A DNA stretch of 48,157 bases, from positions 1 through 48,157 of the forward strand of contig UQCL01000011.1 of the NCBI GenBank assembly GCA_900539505.1, read 5' to 3'. The notes under the pieces are model-generated. The model ran no database searches and was not told the DNA's origin. It saw only the letters and a program-made list of their open reading frames with translations. Origin of the DNA: an uncultured Campylobacter sp. (lineage in GTDB: Bacteria > Campylobacterota > Campylobacteria > Campylobacterales > Campylobacteraceae). Position 1 is the first letter of the stretch; each line of letters opens with the position of its first letter. This document shows, in pieces, positions 16,687 to 24,935 of this stretch. Position numbers and translations under genes: made by a program.

Positions 16687-17448
16687 CTATTTGGCGGCTG
16701 CTATATAATTAAATTTCGGTTCGCTAAGTTTAAATTCGAAGCTAGCCAAATCCACCTCTCCGATGCATGCATCGCTATCGTAAAGCGTGAGCAAAAATTC
16801 TGCCGTTTGTTCGCTGCTGTGGTATTGCGAAAACGCCGCATCGTAATCAAATCCGCGCTTTCCCGAAGCTACGTCGCAAAACTCGCTTTTAGTCGCGGCG
16901 GGCGCTAAAACTTTAGCCTGCATTTTGGCGTCTTTATCCTGCGCCAGCTCGTGGCTCAAACCCTCGGTGAAAGCGCTTACGAAAAATTTTGTAGCGCAAT
17001 ACGGCACGACGCCGGGCGCCAGAAAATAGCCGCCCACGGAGGAGATGTTTATAAGCTGAGTTTGTTTGCGTTTGTAATCTCGCGTAAATAAGCTCGAAAG
17101 TATCGCGAGCGCGGTTACGTTTAGGTCTATCATTCTTACCGTTTTTTGTAAATCCTGCTCTCCCACTAAGCCAAAATCCCCAAAGCCAGCGCTATTAATT
17201 AGCGCCTTTAGCTCGTAGCTTTTTAGCTCGTCCCAAAGCGTCAGGACGTTCTCGCTGCGCGCAAGGTCGCAAATTTTAATCACTACGTCCGATTCGGGCG
17301 CGATCTGCGCGATCTCGTCCTTTAAGCTTTGCAGCAACTCCGCTCTGCGCGCGATTAGGATCAAATTTTCTCCGCGCCTTGCAAATGCCTTTGCCGCGGC
17401 CGCTCCGATACCCGAACTTGCGCCGGTGATGACGATATATTTTTTCAT
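16687..17448 (-). CDS. Classical short-chain dehydrogenase/reductase
   Basis: A cytoplasmic NAD(P)-dependent oxidoreductase. It has the cofactor motif TGASSGIG (8-15), NSAG (85-88), the catalytic Ser in NISSVGG (136-137), Y150 and K154 (YCATK), and N110. The two Arg in LIARRAEL suggest a preference for NADP. At 253 residues it is a typical member, closest in style to the YqjQ/DltE-like group. It stands alone with 110 bases to the flavin reductase gene upstream. No substrate can be assigned. Confidence 0.85.
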   Translation of the reverse strand: MKKYIVITGASSGIGAAAAKAFARRGENLILIARRAELLQSLKDEIAQIAPESDVVIKICDLARSENVLTLWDELKSYELKALINSAGFGDFGLVGEQDLQKTVRMIDLNVTALAILSSLFTRDYKRKQTQLINISSVGGYFLAPGVVPYCATKFFVSAFTEGLSHELAQDKDAKMQAKVLAPAATKSEFCDVASGKRGFDYDAAFSQYHSSEQTAEFLLTLYDSDACIGEVDLASFEFKLSEPKFNYIAAAK

Positions 17449-17558
17449 TTTCTATCCTTTTTTAGATTCTTTGGCTTGAAATTTTGCCGAAGCTTGCCGC
17501 GTATTTACGCGTGCGCTCATCTTAAATTTACAAACTCGCCCGCGTTTTGCGAGGCGGT

Positions 17559-18118
17559 TTATTCCTCGCTTATGGGCGTGCGTTTGGTATCTACCGCTTT
17601 GCCGTCAAGATAATACCGACCGCCGGCGACGTAGTGGAGCGTTTTTAGCTCGTCAGGGATCTTTTCAAACAGCCAGTGCCTACCGTCAAAGATCCGCTCG
17701 TCCGCGTATGCCGCGACGACCTCGCCGATGAAAAGATCGTAGCACTGCTCGTTGTGAGGCTCGGGGATACGCTTGCAAACGAGCCATGCTGCGCAGCCCG
17801 CGATCAGCGGCACGCGGGAGTCATCTTGATAGAAAATTTCCACGTTTTTCATCTTGTCCGCGTTATCAAAGCGCGAGTTATTTTCGGCGCCCAGCTCGCT
17901 AACTGGCTCCGCCTGCGCTGCCGTGGGGATCTGCACGGCGAAATACCCGCTCTTTTCGATGAGCATCCTCGTGTACGAGCCGTTGTGCGGTACGATGGTA
18001 ACTTTGTCATAATCAAGCGCCTGCGCCCACGTTATCGCCATCGTATTTGACCGATACGAGCGTGGTCGCGCCCGGGTTTGGGATATGATTTTTGTAGATC
18101 GACTTTTATGATAGCCAT
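17559..18118 (-). pseudogene. Flavin reductase-like (FMN-binding split barrel) gene with 5' frameshifts
   Basis: The family binds FMN and reduces flavins or related acceptors. The main frame reads NTMAITWAQALDYDKV, then YTRMLIEKSGYFAVQIP and EPHNEQCYDLFIGEVVAAY, as expected. The true start is ATG 18118 with AAAGGAG at 18124-18130, giving MAIIKVDLQKSYP. The next piece, PNPGATTLVSV, is in a second frame and the remainder in a third. So the frame slips near 18071-18085 (CCC/AAA/CCC) and again near 18040-18055. No alternative start gives an intact protein. Real decay and sequence error are both possible. Confidence 0.75.
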
Positions 18119-18292
18119 TTTTGCTCCTTTGATTAAATTTTATCGGCGGCAGATGCCGCAAATAACCAAATGCTTGGTATTAACTTACCCTAAATTTAAG
18201 CATTAGGCTCTACTAGATCGGCTAAACCTTGGCGCGCTTGGATTAAATTTCTCCGCGGCGCGCGAAATTTGGCTGACTTAAAATTTCAGCGG

Positions 18293-18769
18293 CTATTTTC
18301 TGCGGATATTATAGCTATTGCCGCTTTTTAGCAGTGAAATTTTGCCGTCCTTCGAGACGTAGCAGCCACCCTTAACTTTGCTTAAAATTTCGCTCTGCGG
18401 TAAGCTCGACCAAAAAATTTCTACCTTGCTTTTATCCGCGGAAAATATCCCGTAGATCGCAAGCGTAGCGTTATCAGGGTCGTCCAACCTCACGTCCGCG
18501 ACATCAAAAACCTGCACGCAGCCATTCTTGATCTTTGAAAAGCTCTGCCCCGCAGCGACCAAGCAGCCGTGCTCATCCGTGCCGCTGCCTATCATCGGCC
18601 CCTGCACCGCGGGCACCTTGCAGACGCCCTCACTAGCGCCGCAGTCCGCAGCCGCGCTTTCACTCCTCTCATTCATTGCATTTGCCGCCTTGCCTAGCTT
18701 TGCGTCGTGCGCCGCGCAGCCGCACAAAAACACCGCCGTAAAGGTCACGGTTAAAATTTTGCCTCTCAT
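18293..18769 (-). CDS. Cys-rich lipoprotein of unknown function
   Basis: A 158-residue exported protein. A lipobox FLCGC makes C18 the probable lipidated residue. Five other cysteines (DCGASEGVC, HGCLVAAG, NGCVQVF, GGCYVSK) could form disulfides, which fits the Dsb-rich neighbourhood. The GTDEHGCLVAAGQSFSKIKN segment resembles short exported-protein motifs of the DxxGCxxSAG type seen in oral anaerobes and campylobacters. It lies 21 bases downstream of the tannase-family gene on the same strand and is probably co-transcribed with it. I do not recognise a function. Confidence 0.7.
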   Translation of the reverse strand: MRGKILTVTFTAVFLCGCAAHDAKLGKAANAMNERSESAAADCGASEGVCKVPAVQGPMIGSGTDEHGCLVAAGQSFSKIKNGCVQVFDVADVRLDDPDNATLAIYGIFSADKSKVEIFWSSLPQSEILSKVKGGCYVSKDGKISLLKSGNSYNIRRK

Positions 18770-18790
18770 ATTTACTCCTTTAAATAAATT

Positions 18791-20374
18791 TTATCTGCAC
18801 TCAAAGCTACTCGCGCTATTTTCGTCGCCGCCTACGTAGGTAGCGACTTTAGGATACGCACAGATCGGGATCTGTTTGCCCGCGCGGCTCGTGCTTTTGC
18901 CTAGCAGGCTAGATGGAGCCGTTCCCTGCTCGCGCCACGCTTCAAGCGCGCTTAGCGGATCGACGTCATCGATGCCGTTACCGCCGCCACAGTGATTCAT
19001 CCCAGGCAGTGCAAAAAATCGCGCAAATTCGTCCGCGTTCACGTTCGTTTCCACTAGCTTTTTGTACCAATCGCGCTGATCCATCGCCGAAAACACGGGA
19101 TCGGAAACGCCCGTTACGATGATGAGTTTACCGCCGTTAGCGCGGAAGCTATCTAACTTGGTCGAAATCGCATCGTTTATCGCCGCGGTTTCGAATGTTC
19201 GCTCTACGTCCTTATCGAAATCAAATTTCATCAGATCAAACTCCGGTTGCGGCGGCGTCAAGAAATAATAATTCATCGAACCCTTCGAGAGCACGATATT
19301 TCTAGCATTTGGCTCTGCCGTTTGCGAGTCGCCAAGCTTCCACATGCGCCAGCCGGGCTGATTTACTCCGGCATCGTAAAACCAGCCTCTGTAAATTTGC
19401 TCGTCCTTGCTGTTTTTTGCGCCCTCAAATATCGCCTTTATCGCAGAAATTTTTTCTTTAGCTAGATCAAGTCCGCTGGGATCGAACTCGCAACGCTCCC
19501 AAGCGCCGATGATTCCGTCTTTTAGGCCGTCTAGCGCATCGCATTTATCCAGCACCGCCCTGCTTAGCTTATCCAAATCCTCCTGCGTAAGGGCGTTTGC
19601 AAAAATTTTCTCCCCTGCAGCGTTTTTAGGTGCGATCTTCATAAGCTGCCGGTTGTCCCACTGCTCCGCGATCGCCGCGCGCGAAAGCCTAAAACCCGGA
19701 TTTGCCGCGATTACGCCGTCAAATTCCAGCGGATACCTCTGCGCCGCCATCAGAGCCGAGCGTCCGCCGTTTGAGCAGCCCATAAAGTAGCTGTGCGCGG
19801 GCGCTTTTTTATATGCCGCGAAAACCAGCTGCTTTGAGACGCTCGCGACCTTGCCGATAGCCTGATACGCGTAATCTAGCCGCGCCTGTTGCTCGAGCCC
19901 AAACTCGGGCGTAGGCGTAGGATGTCCCGAATCTGTCGTGACGACCGCATAGCCCCTCATAAGCGCGGGCGTTGCGCTACTCGTGCGGATAGGTATGGCG
20001 CCAAGAGCAGGCGCTACAAAGCCGTCCAGACCGCCGCCGCCCTGAAATAGCAGCTTGCCGTTCCAGTCGCCTGGCAAGCGCAGCTCAAATTTTATACCGT
20101 AATGCTTGCCGTCCGAGCCCGTGCGCGAGGCTATCTCACCGCGCACGATGCAGTGCGGCGCGGCTTTTAGCGTCTTATTCGCTCCACCCGTTAGCGCGGA
20201 CATCCTATCGGCGCTGATTTCGCCGCTTTGATTCCAGATCGCTTCACCGATCTTTGTATCGTAAATTTTTGCACCTTTTAGCGCCGCGCAAGCCTGCTCG
20301 TCAAAATCGCTTGCAAGCGCTCCCTGTAAGCCCAGAGCAGCCGTGAAGGTTGCAACTAAAATTTTATATTTCAT
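18791..20374 (-). CDS. Secreted tannase/feruloyl esterase family enzyme
   Basis: An exported alpha/beta hydrolase of the tannase family, predicted to cleave aromatic (gallate- or ferulate-like) esters. The signal peptide is residues 1-22. The nucleophile is S201 in GCSNGGRSALM, the acid D425 in VSDPVFS and the base H461 in GMNHCGGG. C200 and C462 lie next to Ser and His, the CS-D-HC disulfide arrangement known for this family. A calcium-loop-like CDALDGLKDGII lies at 278-289 and the GGGG oxyanion stretch at 112-115. The frame is open further upstream, but AAAGGAG 6 bases before ATG 20374 and the signal peptide fix the start. At 527 residues it is a full-length member and a likely Dsb client. 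Confidence 0.88.
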   Translation of the reverse strand: MKYKILVATFTAALGLQGALASDFDEQACAALKGAKIYDTKIGEAIWNQSGEISADRMSALTGGANKTLKAAPHCIVRGEIASRTGSDGKHYGIKFELRLPGDWNGKLLFQGGGGLDGFVAPALGAIPIRTSSATPALMRGYAVVTTDSGHPTPTPEFGLEQQARLDYAYQAIGKVASVSKQLVFAAYKKAPAHSYFMGCSNGGRSALMAAQRYPLEFDGVIAANPGFRLSRAAIAEQWDNRQLMKIAPKNAAGEKIFANALTQEDLDKLSRAVLDKCDALDGLKDGIIGAWERCEFDPSGLDLAKEKISAIKAIFEGAKNSKDEQIYRGWFYDAGVNQPGWRMWKLGDSQTAEPNARNIVLSKGSMNYYFLTPPQPEFDLMKFDFDKDVERTFETAAINDAISTKLDSFRANGGKLIIVTGVSDPVFSAMDQRDWYKKLVETNVNADEFARFFALPGMNHCGGGNGIDDVDPLSALEAWREQGTAPSSLLGKSTSRAGKQIPICAYPKVATYVGGDENSASSFECR

Positions 20375-20493
20375 TGCCGCTCCTTTTGAAATTTTATTAA
20401 TCATAATTTTAACATAAAAATTTATCGTGATTTTACTGCGTTTATAAAAAATGATGGAATTCCGCACTAAACGGGGCGGAATTCCAAATTTAG

Positions 20494-20763
20494 CTAGAAG
20501 AGCGAAGCGCCCGAGCGGTCCGCGGGATCGGGCTCACCCGTTACGCGATTTCGTAGATCGCGGCGGAATACTTCGATCGCCCAAAACCAAACCGCGTGCC
20601 CGAAAAATTCCGAAACAAACTCATACCACGGAAGCTGAAAAAGCGGTGGTGTAAGTCCTAAAAGCGGCAGCGTGATGCAATGCACCGCGATATTTATGAC
20701 GATACCGAACGCGACGCCCTGAAATAGCGTAATTTTAGGAAATTTCTCGGTAGCGAAGTGTGC
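20494..20763 (-). pseudogene. 5'-truncated YagU-type (DUF1440) membrane protein gene
   Basis: The open frame reads FQGVAFGIVINIAVHCITL, then LGLTPPLFQLPWYEFVSEFF and GHAVWFWAIEVFRRDLRNRV to a stop at 20494. This closely matches the C-terminal third of E. coli YagU, including GLTPPLF.LPWYE and FRRDLRNRITGEPDP. In frame, a TAA (20764-20766) lies just upstream and there is no start with a ribosome site. The first ~110 residues of the ~200-residue protein are missing and the MFS gene begins 33 bases away, so a deletion probably removed the 5' part. Confidence 0.8.
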
Positions 20764-20795
20764 TTAATTTTAAATTCTGCTATTGTTGCAGAGCA

Positions 20796-21947
20796 TTAAA
20801 TTTCGTGCGTGCCATTAAAGCTTGCACGGTAAAAAATCAGCAACGCGGCGGCTAACGCAGCAAAGCCGCAAAATAGTCCTTGGTAGCTTAAATATTCAAG
20901 CACCTTGCCACCTACGGCAGTACCGATGCCGCCTCCGAAAAATATCGCCGTGCCTATGATCCCAGAGGATAGACCTTTGGCGGAGCCACAACGAAGCGCT
21001 GCGCTTGCTAGGACCGACTGCGCGCAAACATAGCCAAATCCCAGCAAAAACGTCCCTACATATGCGGTGGCAGCGAAGCAACTCGCCAAAAGGCACAGCG
21101 CCGAAGCGGACGCCAAAAAGCCGAGGGTTAGAATTTCTTTTGGCGGCAACTTCTCTTTTAAATATCTAGCAGCGTTTCCTGCCAAAAAGCAAGCGACGCC
21201 GTAAAGCATAAGGCAGGCTCCGGCAAAATTTGAGTTCAAGCCCAGCTTTTTAAGCAGATAAGCGCCTATGAATGAATACGCCCCGAGCACAATTACGCCG
21301 TTACATAAAGCCAAAAAATAGCTTCTCAAAAGCGCAGCATCGCCGCGCAAGCTGGCTAGGGATTTTACGAAGCTTTCGCCTCCGCTTTTCGGAGCGTCTT
21401 TGAAATTTAGCGTAAATAGTGATACGAAAGATACCGCAGACAGCGCAGAAAAGGCTAAAAATATCTCCCTCCAAGAAAATCTAGCCACCGCCCATCCACC
21501 TAAAGCCGCACTCAGCCCCTGCCCTAAAAATACCGAGCCTAGAAATATCGCTACGATTTTTTGTCTATCCTTCTCGTCATATACATCGCCTATAACGCTG
21601 AGGCAGACGGCGATTATACCCGCCGCCGCGCATCCCGTGCAAAAACGAAATAAAACAAGCCACGCTAGACTTTTTGCAGTGGAGCAAAGAAGCGTAAATA
21701 TCGCCAAAAAGAGCATTAGCGAGATTAAAATTTTACCTCTGCCGTAGCGATCGCTAAGATGTCCGTAAACCGGCTGAAGTAAGCCATAGGGGATCAGATA
21801 TGCCGTCAAAACTGTGGAGGCAGCGCTTACCTGCACCCCAAACGAATCTGCGATGCTAGGCAGCAGTAGCGATGCGATCCAGTTATCTGCGGCAGAGATT
21901 ATCCCTGAGGCTATGATTAAGAGCAGTAGTCCTTTTTTGCGGCGCAT
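20796..21947 (-). CDS. MFS transporter (drug efflux-like)
   Basis: An inner-membrane secondary transporter with about 12 hydrophobic helices in 383 residues. The loop 2-3 signature GHLSDRYGRGKIL lies at 62-74, and D21 in the first helix (SAADNWIASLLLPSI) is typical of proton-driven DHA1 exporters. The FRFCTGCAAAGIIAV stretch is the motif B/C region. It points away from the gene-free region upstream, and its stop lies 33 bases from the YagU fragment. No regulator is next to it, so a substrate cannot be guessed. Confidence 0.85.
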   Translation of the reverse strand: MRRKKGLLLLIIASGIISAADNWIASLLLPSIADSFGVQVSAASTVLTAYLIPYGLLQPVYGHLSDRYGRGKILISLMLFLAIFTLLCSTAKSLAWLVLFRFCTGCAAAGIIAVCLSVIGDVYDEKDRQKIVAIFLGSVFLGQGLSAALGGWAVARFSWREIFLAFSALSAVSFVSLFTLNFKDAPKSGGESFVKSLASLRGDAALLRSYFLALCNGVIVLGAYSFIGAYLLKKLGLNSNFAGACLMLYGVACFLAGNAARYLKEKLPPKEILTLGFLASASALCLLASCFAATAYVGTFLLGFGYVCAQSVLASAALRCGSAKGLSSGIIGTAIFFGGGIGTAVGGKVLEYLSYQGLFCGFAALAAALLIFYRASFNGTHEI

Positions 21948-22531
21948 TTTAAATTCCTAAATTTACGTAATTTTAGCCATTATAACTCTTTTGCTAGAAA
22001 ATTTGGAATTTTAGCGAACTCAGCAAATATGAGACGAAAGGAATGGATCGCAAATTCGCAGCGGTGTCGCAATGCTGCGGCAAGTATAGCGCAATGGTCG
22101 GCATACAATGATGCATCTACCTTGAAGGGGCGAAGGCAGGTAGTAACGTGAGCAGTGAGTGCATGACTAGCTTATATTTATAATCCACTTTTTTCGCGTA
22201 TAAAGACCTATAAGAAATAACGCAAATTTAACAATGCCACGAAGCAGGGCTATAGCATAAGGCAAATAAGGAAAGCCCTAACTTGCAACGCGAACCCTAC
22301 AATAAAATTCAAAAATTCTTTAAAATTCTAAGCGGATTATGATGCCTAAAAATCAACTAAAATTTTAAGTACGCATATCCCCGTAGCGCACGCTTTTTAG
22401 CCGCGCAATCCCGCCGTTTATCACAAGTCGCGACGAGCCATTCGGACGATCTCGTGCCGCTAGGTTAAATTTAATAGCAGCGGAATTTTGAAATTTTACG
22501 AATGCGGGGATTTCAACGGGCGCTTGAAATT
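21948..22531. other. Gene-free spacer
   Basis: Nearly 600 bases between the MFS gene and thiD with no reading frame of protein-like composition on either strand. It contains scattered AAATTT words. I see no RNA gene, clear repeat or hairpin of note. Confidence 0.45.
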
Positions 22532-23626
22532 TTAGTCTCGAGAGATGATTTTGATTTCATTCGCGCAAGATCCGCCGAAGTCCGCGCCGAATGGATCGCG
22601 TACCGTGAAATAATGATCTATCGCGCCGCATCCGTGTCCGATCTGCTCACCCCAGCCAAGCGCCCTGCGCACGAAGCCCTTGGCATGGGCGACGGCTGCG
22701 GGCAGGCTAAGCCCCGCCGCCAGCGCGCATGCGATCGCGCTTGAGAGCGTGCAGCCCGTACCGTGGGTGTTGCGCGTAGAAATTTTAGGCGCCGAAAATT
22801 CGTAAAATTTGCCGTTTTCATACAAAATATCGACCGCTAAATTTCTCAAATCCGCATTCTCTCGGCTCGGCTCAAAGCCGGCGCCTAGAGGCGCTGCGGA
22901 TAAATTTTGTTCAAAAGAAGGCTCCGCGCTCGCCGTTAAATTTCCGCCTCCGCTAGTAAAATTTTCACTCGCGAAATTTGCGCGCTTCGTCAAATCTGCA
23001 AAATTTTCGCGTGCGCCATTTTCGCTCGCTTCGCGCAATAAGACTTTAAAATTTTGCACCTCGTCCGCCGCGCCGCAAGCAGCGCTCGCGCCCGCAAGAT
23101 CGCCGCCTTTGATCAAAATCGCGCCGCCGAAAAACTGCGAAATTTTAACCGCTGCGGCGCGCATATCGGCTAAGCTTAAAATTTTCATCTCCGCCAAGAC
23201 CTCGGCCTCACGCACGTTGGGCGTGACGATCTCCGCGGCGGGAGCGAGCTCGTATTTTAGCGCATGCAGCGCGCTTTGTTTCATCAAAACTCCGCCGCTG
23301 GTAGCGACCATCACGGGATCTAAGACGACGTTTTTTGCGCCGTGCTTGCTAAGGCTCTTTGTGATAGCCTCGGCAACCCCCTCATTGGAGATCATTCCGA
23401 TTTTAACGGCGTCCGGAAAGATGTCGCTAAAAATCGCATCGAGCTGCGCCTCCACAAAATCTGGCGAAACGTCCAGTACGCCGAATACGCCGCGCGAATT
23501 TTGCGCCGTAAGCGCCGTAATAGCGCTCATAGCAAACATCTTATGCGCGCTGATCGTCTTGATATCTGCCTGGATGCCCGCACCGCCGCCACTATCAGAA
23601 CCCGCGATAGTAAGAATTTTTCTCAT
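22532..23626 (-). CDS. thiD: Hydroxymethylpyrimidine (phosphate) kinase ThiD with internal insertion
   Basis: It makes HMP-pyrophosphate for thiamine synthesis in the cytoplasm. The N-terminal ITIAGSDSGGGAGIQADIKT-type stretch (from TIAGSDSGGGAG), VLDPVMVATSG (101-111), TPNVREAEVL (135-144), LIKGGD (171-176) and the catalytic HGTGCTLSSAIA (288-299) are all intact. The protein has 364 residues against about 265 normally. The excess is one block, residues ~180-263, between GGDLAG and AVDILYENGKFYEF. It is rich in Ala, Asn, Ser and Glu and looks disordered. Both flanks stay in one frame, so the insertion is coding. It falls where the sugar-kinase fold has a surface loop, so the enzyme may still work. 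Confidence 0.9.
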   Translation of the reverse strand: MRKILTIAGSDSGGGAGIQADIKTISAHKMFAMSAITALTAQNSRGVFGVLDVSPDFVEAQLDAIFSDIFPDAVKIGMISNEGVAEAITKSLSKHGAKNVVLDPVMVATSGGVLMKQSALHALKYELAPAAEIVTPNVREAEVLAEMKILSLADMRAAAVKISQFFGGAILIKGGDLAGASAACGAADEVQNFKVLLREASENGARENFADLTKRANFASENFTSGGGNLTASAEPSFEQNLSAAPLGAGFEPSRENADLRNLAVDILYENGKFYEFSAPKISTRNTHGTGCTLSSAIACALAAGLSLPAAVAHAKGFVRRALGWGEQIGHGCGAIDHYFTVRDPFGADFGGSCANEIKIISRD

Positions 23627-23733
23627 AAAAAGCCTTTAAAAATTTTAGCGCGATTATATCGAAATTCCGCTATAATTCCACTCGGTAGATTATTTTACGG
23701 GCTAAATTTAAGTTTTCTTTATGTAGTTTTTAA

Positions 23734-23739
23734 TATAAT
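23734..23739 (+). promoter_or_regulatory. Candidate -10 box of cmeABC
   Basis: TATAAT, preceded by a T-rich run, 63 bases before the cmeA start. The predicted transcript start (about 23746) lies just before the inverted repeat at 23752-23767. Confidence 0.5.
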
Positions 23740-23751
23740 CTACGTTCGTTT

Positions 23752-23767
23752 CGTAATAACTATTACA
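23752..23767. promoter_or_regulatory. CmeR-box-like operator before cmeA
   Basis: CGTAATAACTATTACA contains a perfect inverted repeat GTAATA-AC-TATTAC. It differs at two positions from the 16-base operator I recall for the TetR-family repressor CmeR in C. jejuni (TGTAATAAATATTACA). It lies directly after the -10 box, where a repressor would block initiation. The cmeR gene, usually adjacent, is not here; thiD takes its place. Confidence 0.65.
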
Positions 23768-23801
23768 AATACAAAATTTTAACCCAAATAGAGGAAATTA
23801 C

Positions 23802-24935
23802 ATGAAAAAAGTCGCCAGTTTGATTTTCGCAGCGTTTTTAGTTTCGGGCTGCTCCTATTTTGAAAAAAAGGAAGATAAAGGCGCGAAGCAAGGCGGCGAG
23901 GCTCCCGCGCTGCCGGTAGGCGTATTTACCGCCAAATCCGCCGACGTGCCGATAATTTTAAAATTTAACGGGCAGACCGTAAGCGAGCTTGAGATAATGC
24001 TAAAACCGCAGGTTTCGGGCACCATCGAAAAGCAGCTTTTCGAGCCGGGGCACAGCGTCAAAAAGGGCGACGTGCTCTACGAGATCGACCGCTCCAAATA
24101 CCAAGCGGCGTTTGACAGCGCAAACGCTACTCTTCAAAGCGCCTCGGCGGACTACAAAAGAGCCAAGGCGCTAAAAGCTAGCAATACGATCTCTCAAAAG
24201 GATTTCGACACCGCAAAGGCCGCGTTTATGGTGGCTGAAGCAAATTTTAAAAGTGCAAAGATCGATCTTGACCACTCGCTTGTGACCGCGCCTTTTGACG
24301 GCATGGCGGGCGATACGCAAAAAGACGTAGGCGCGTACGTAAACGTGGGCGAGGATCTGGTGCGCCTTAGCAAATTTGATCCGATCGACGTGGAATTCGG
24401 CATCGCGGACGTCGATAGGCTAGAGCTTGATGCAAATTTAAGAAACGGGCAGTGGAAGCAGCTGGGCCGTCAGGTAAGCATAAATCTCGGCGGCAAGGAC
24501 TACAACGGCACGCTAAGCTTCATCGATAGCGTCATCAATACAAATACCGCGTCCGTCAGCGCCAAAGCTCAAATTCCAAATCCAAATTTGGAAATTCGCC
24601 CTGGAATTTTTACTAAAGTAAGCGTCGAGGGCTTTTATCAGAAAAACGGCTTTAAAATTCCGCAAGTTGCGCTCAAGCAAGATCTTAGCAACACCATAGT
24701 CTATGTCGTGCAAGACGGAAAGGTCGCTAAAAAAGTAGTCAAAATTTCGGCGCAAGATACCCGCACGGCGACGATCTCAAGCGGGCTGCAGGACGGCGAT
24801 CAGATCATTTTGGATAATTTTAAAAAGATCAACGTGGGCTCCAAGGTCACTCCCGTACCCGCAAGCACCGATCCTTACGTAGCGGGGCAGCCTAACGAGC
24901 AACCGTCTCAGAGCAATGCGGAAAGCGGGAAATAA
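23802..24935 (+). CDS. cmeA: RND efflux periplasmic adaptor CmeA
   Basis: A membrane-fusion lipoprotein that links the RND pump to the outer-membrane channel. Lipobox LVSGC gives lipidated C17. The biotinyl-lipoyl half motifs flank a helical hairpin (PQVSGTIEKQLFEPGHSVKK, then about residues 100-160, then LVTAPFDGMAGDTQKDVGAY), followed by beta-barrel and proximal domains. At 377 residues it is the usual size. The C-terminal tail is Ser/Asn/Gln-rich. Its stop overlaps the cmeB start (TAATG). It is the first gene of a three-gene operon under the CmeR-like box. Multidrug and bile-salt export is the expected role. Confidence 0.93.
   Translation: MKKVASLIFAAFLVSGCSYFEKKEDKGAKQGGEAPALPVGVFTAKSADVPIILKFNGQTVSELEIMLKPQVSGTIEKQLFEPGHSVKKGDVLYEIDRSKYQAAFDSANATLQSASADYKRAKALKASNTISQKDFDTAKAAFMVAEANFKSAKIDLDHSLVTAPFDGMAGDTQKDVGAYVNVGEDLVRLSKFDPIDVEFGIADVDRLELDANLRNGQWKQLGRQVSINLGGKDYNGTLSFIDSVINTNTASVSAKAQIPNPNLEIRPGIFTKVSVEGFYQKNGFKIPQVALKQDLSNTIVYVVQDGKVAKKVVKISAQDTRTATISSGLQDGDQIILDNFKKINVGSKVTPVPASTDPYVAGQPNEQPSQSNAESGK

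Noticed and set aside
22809..23639. 276-codon plus-strand frame opposite thiD
   Set aside because: It is long only because thiD is GC-rich. Its Lys/Ser/Ala/Pro-rich composition is not a known fold, and all ThiD motifs are on the other strand.
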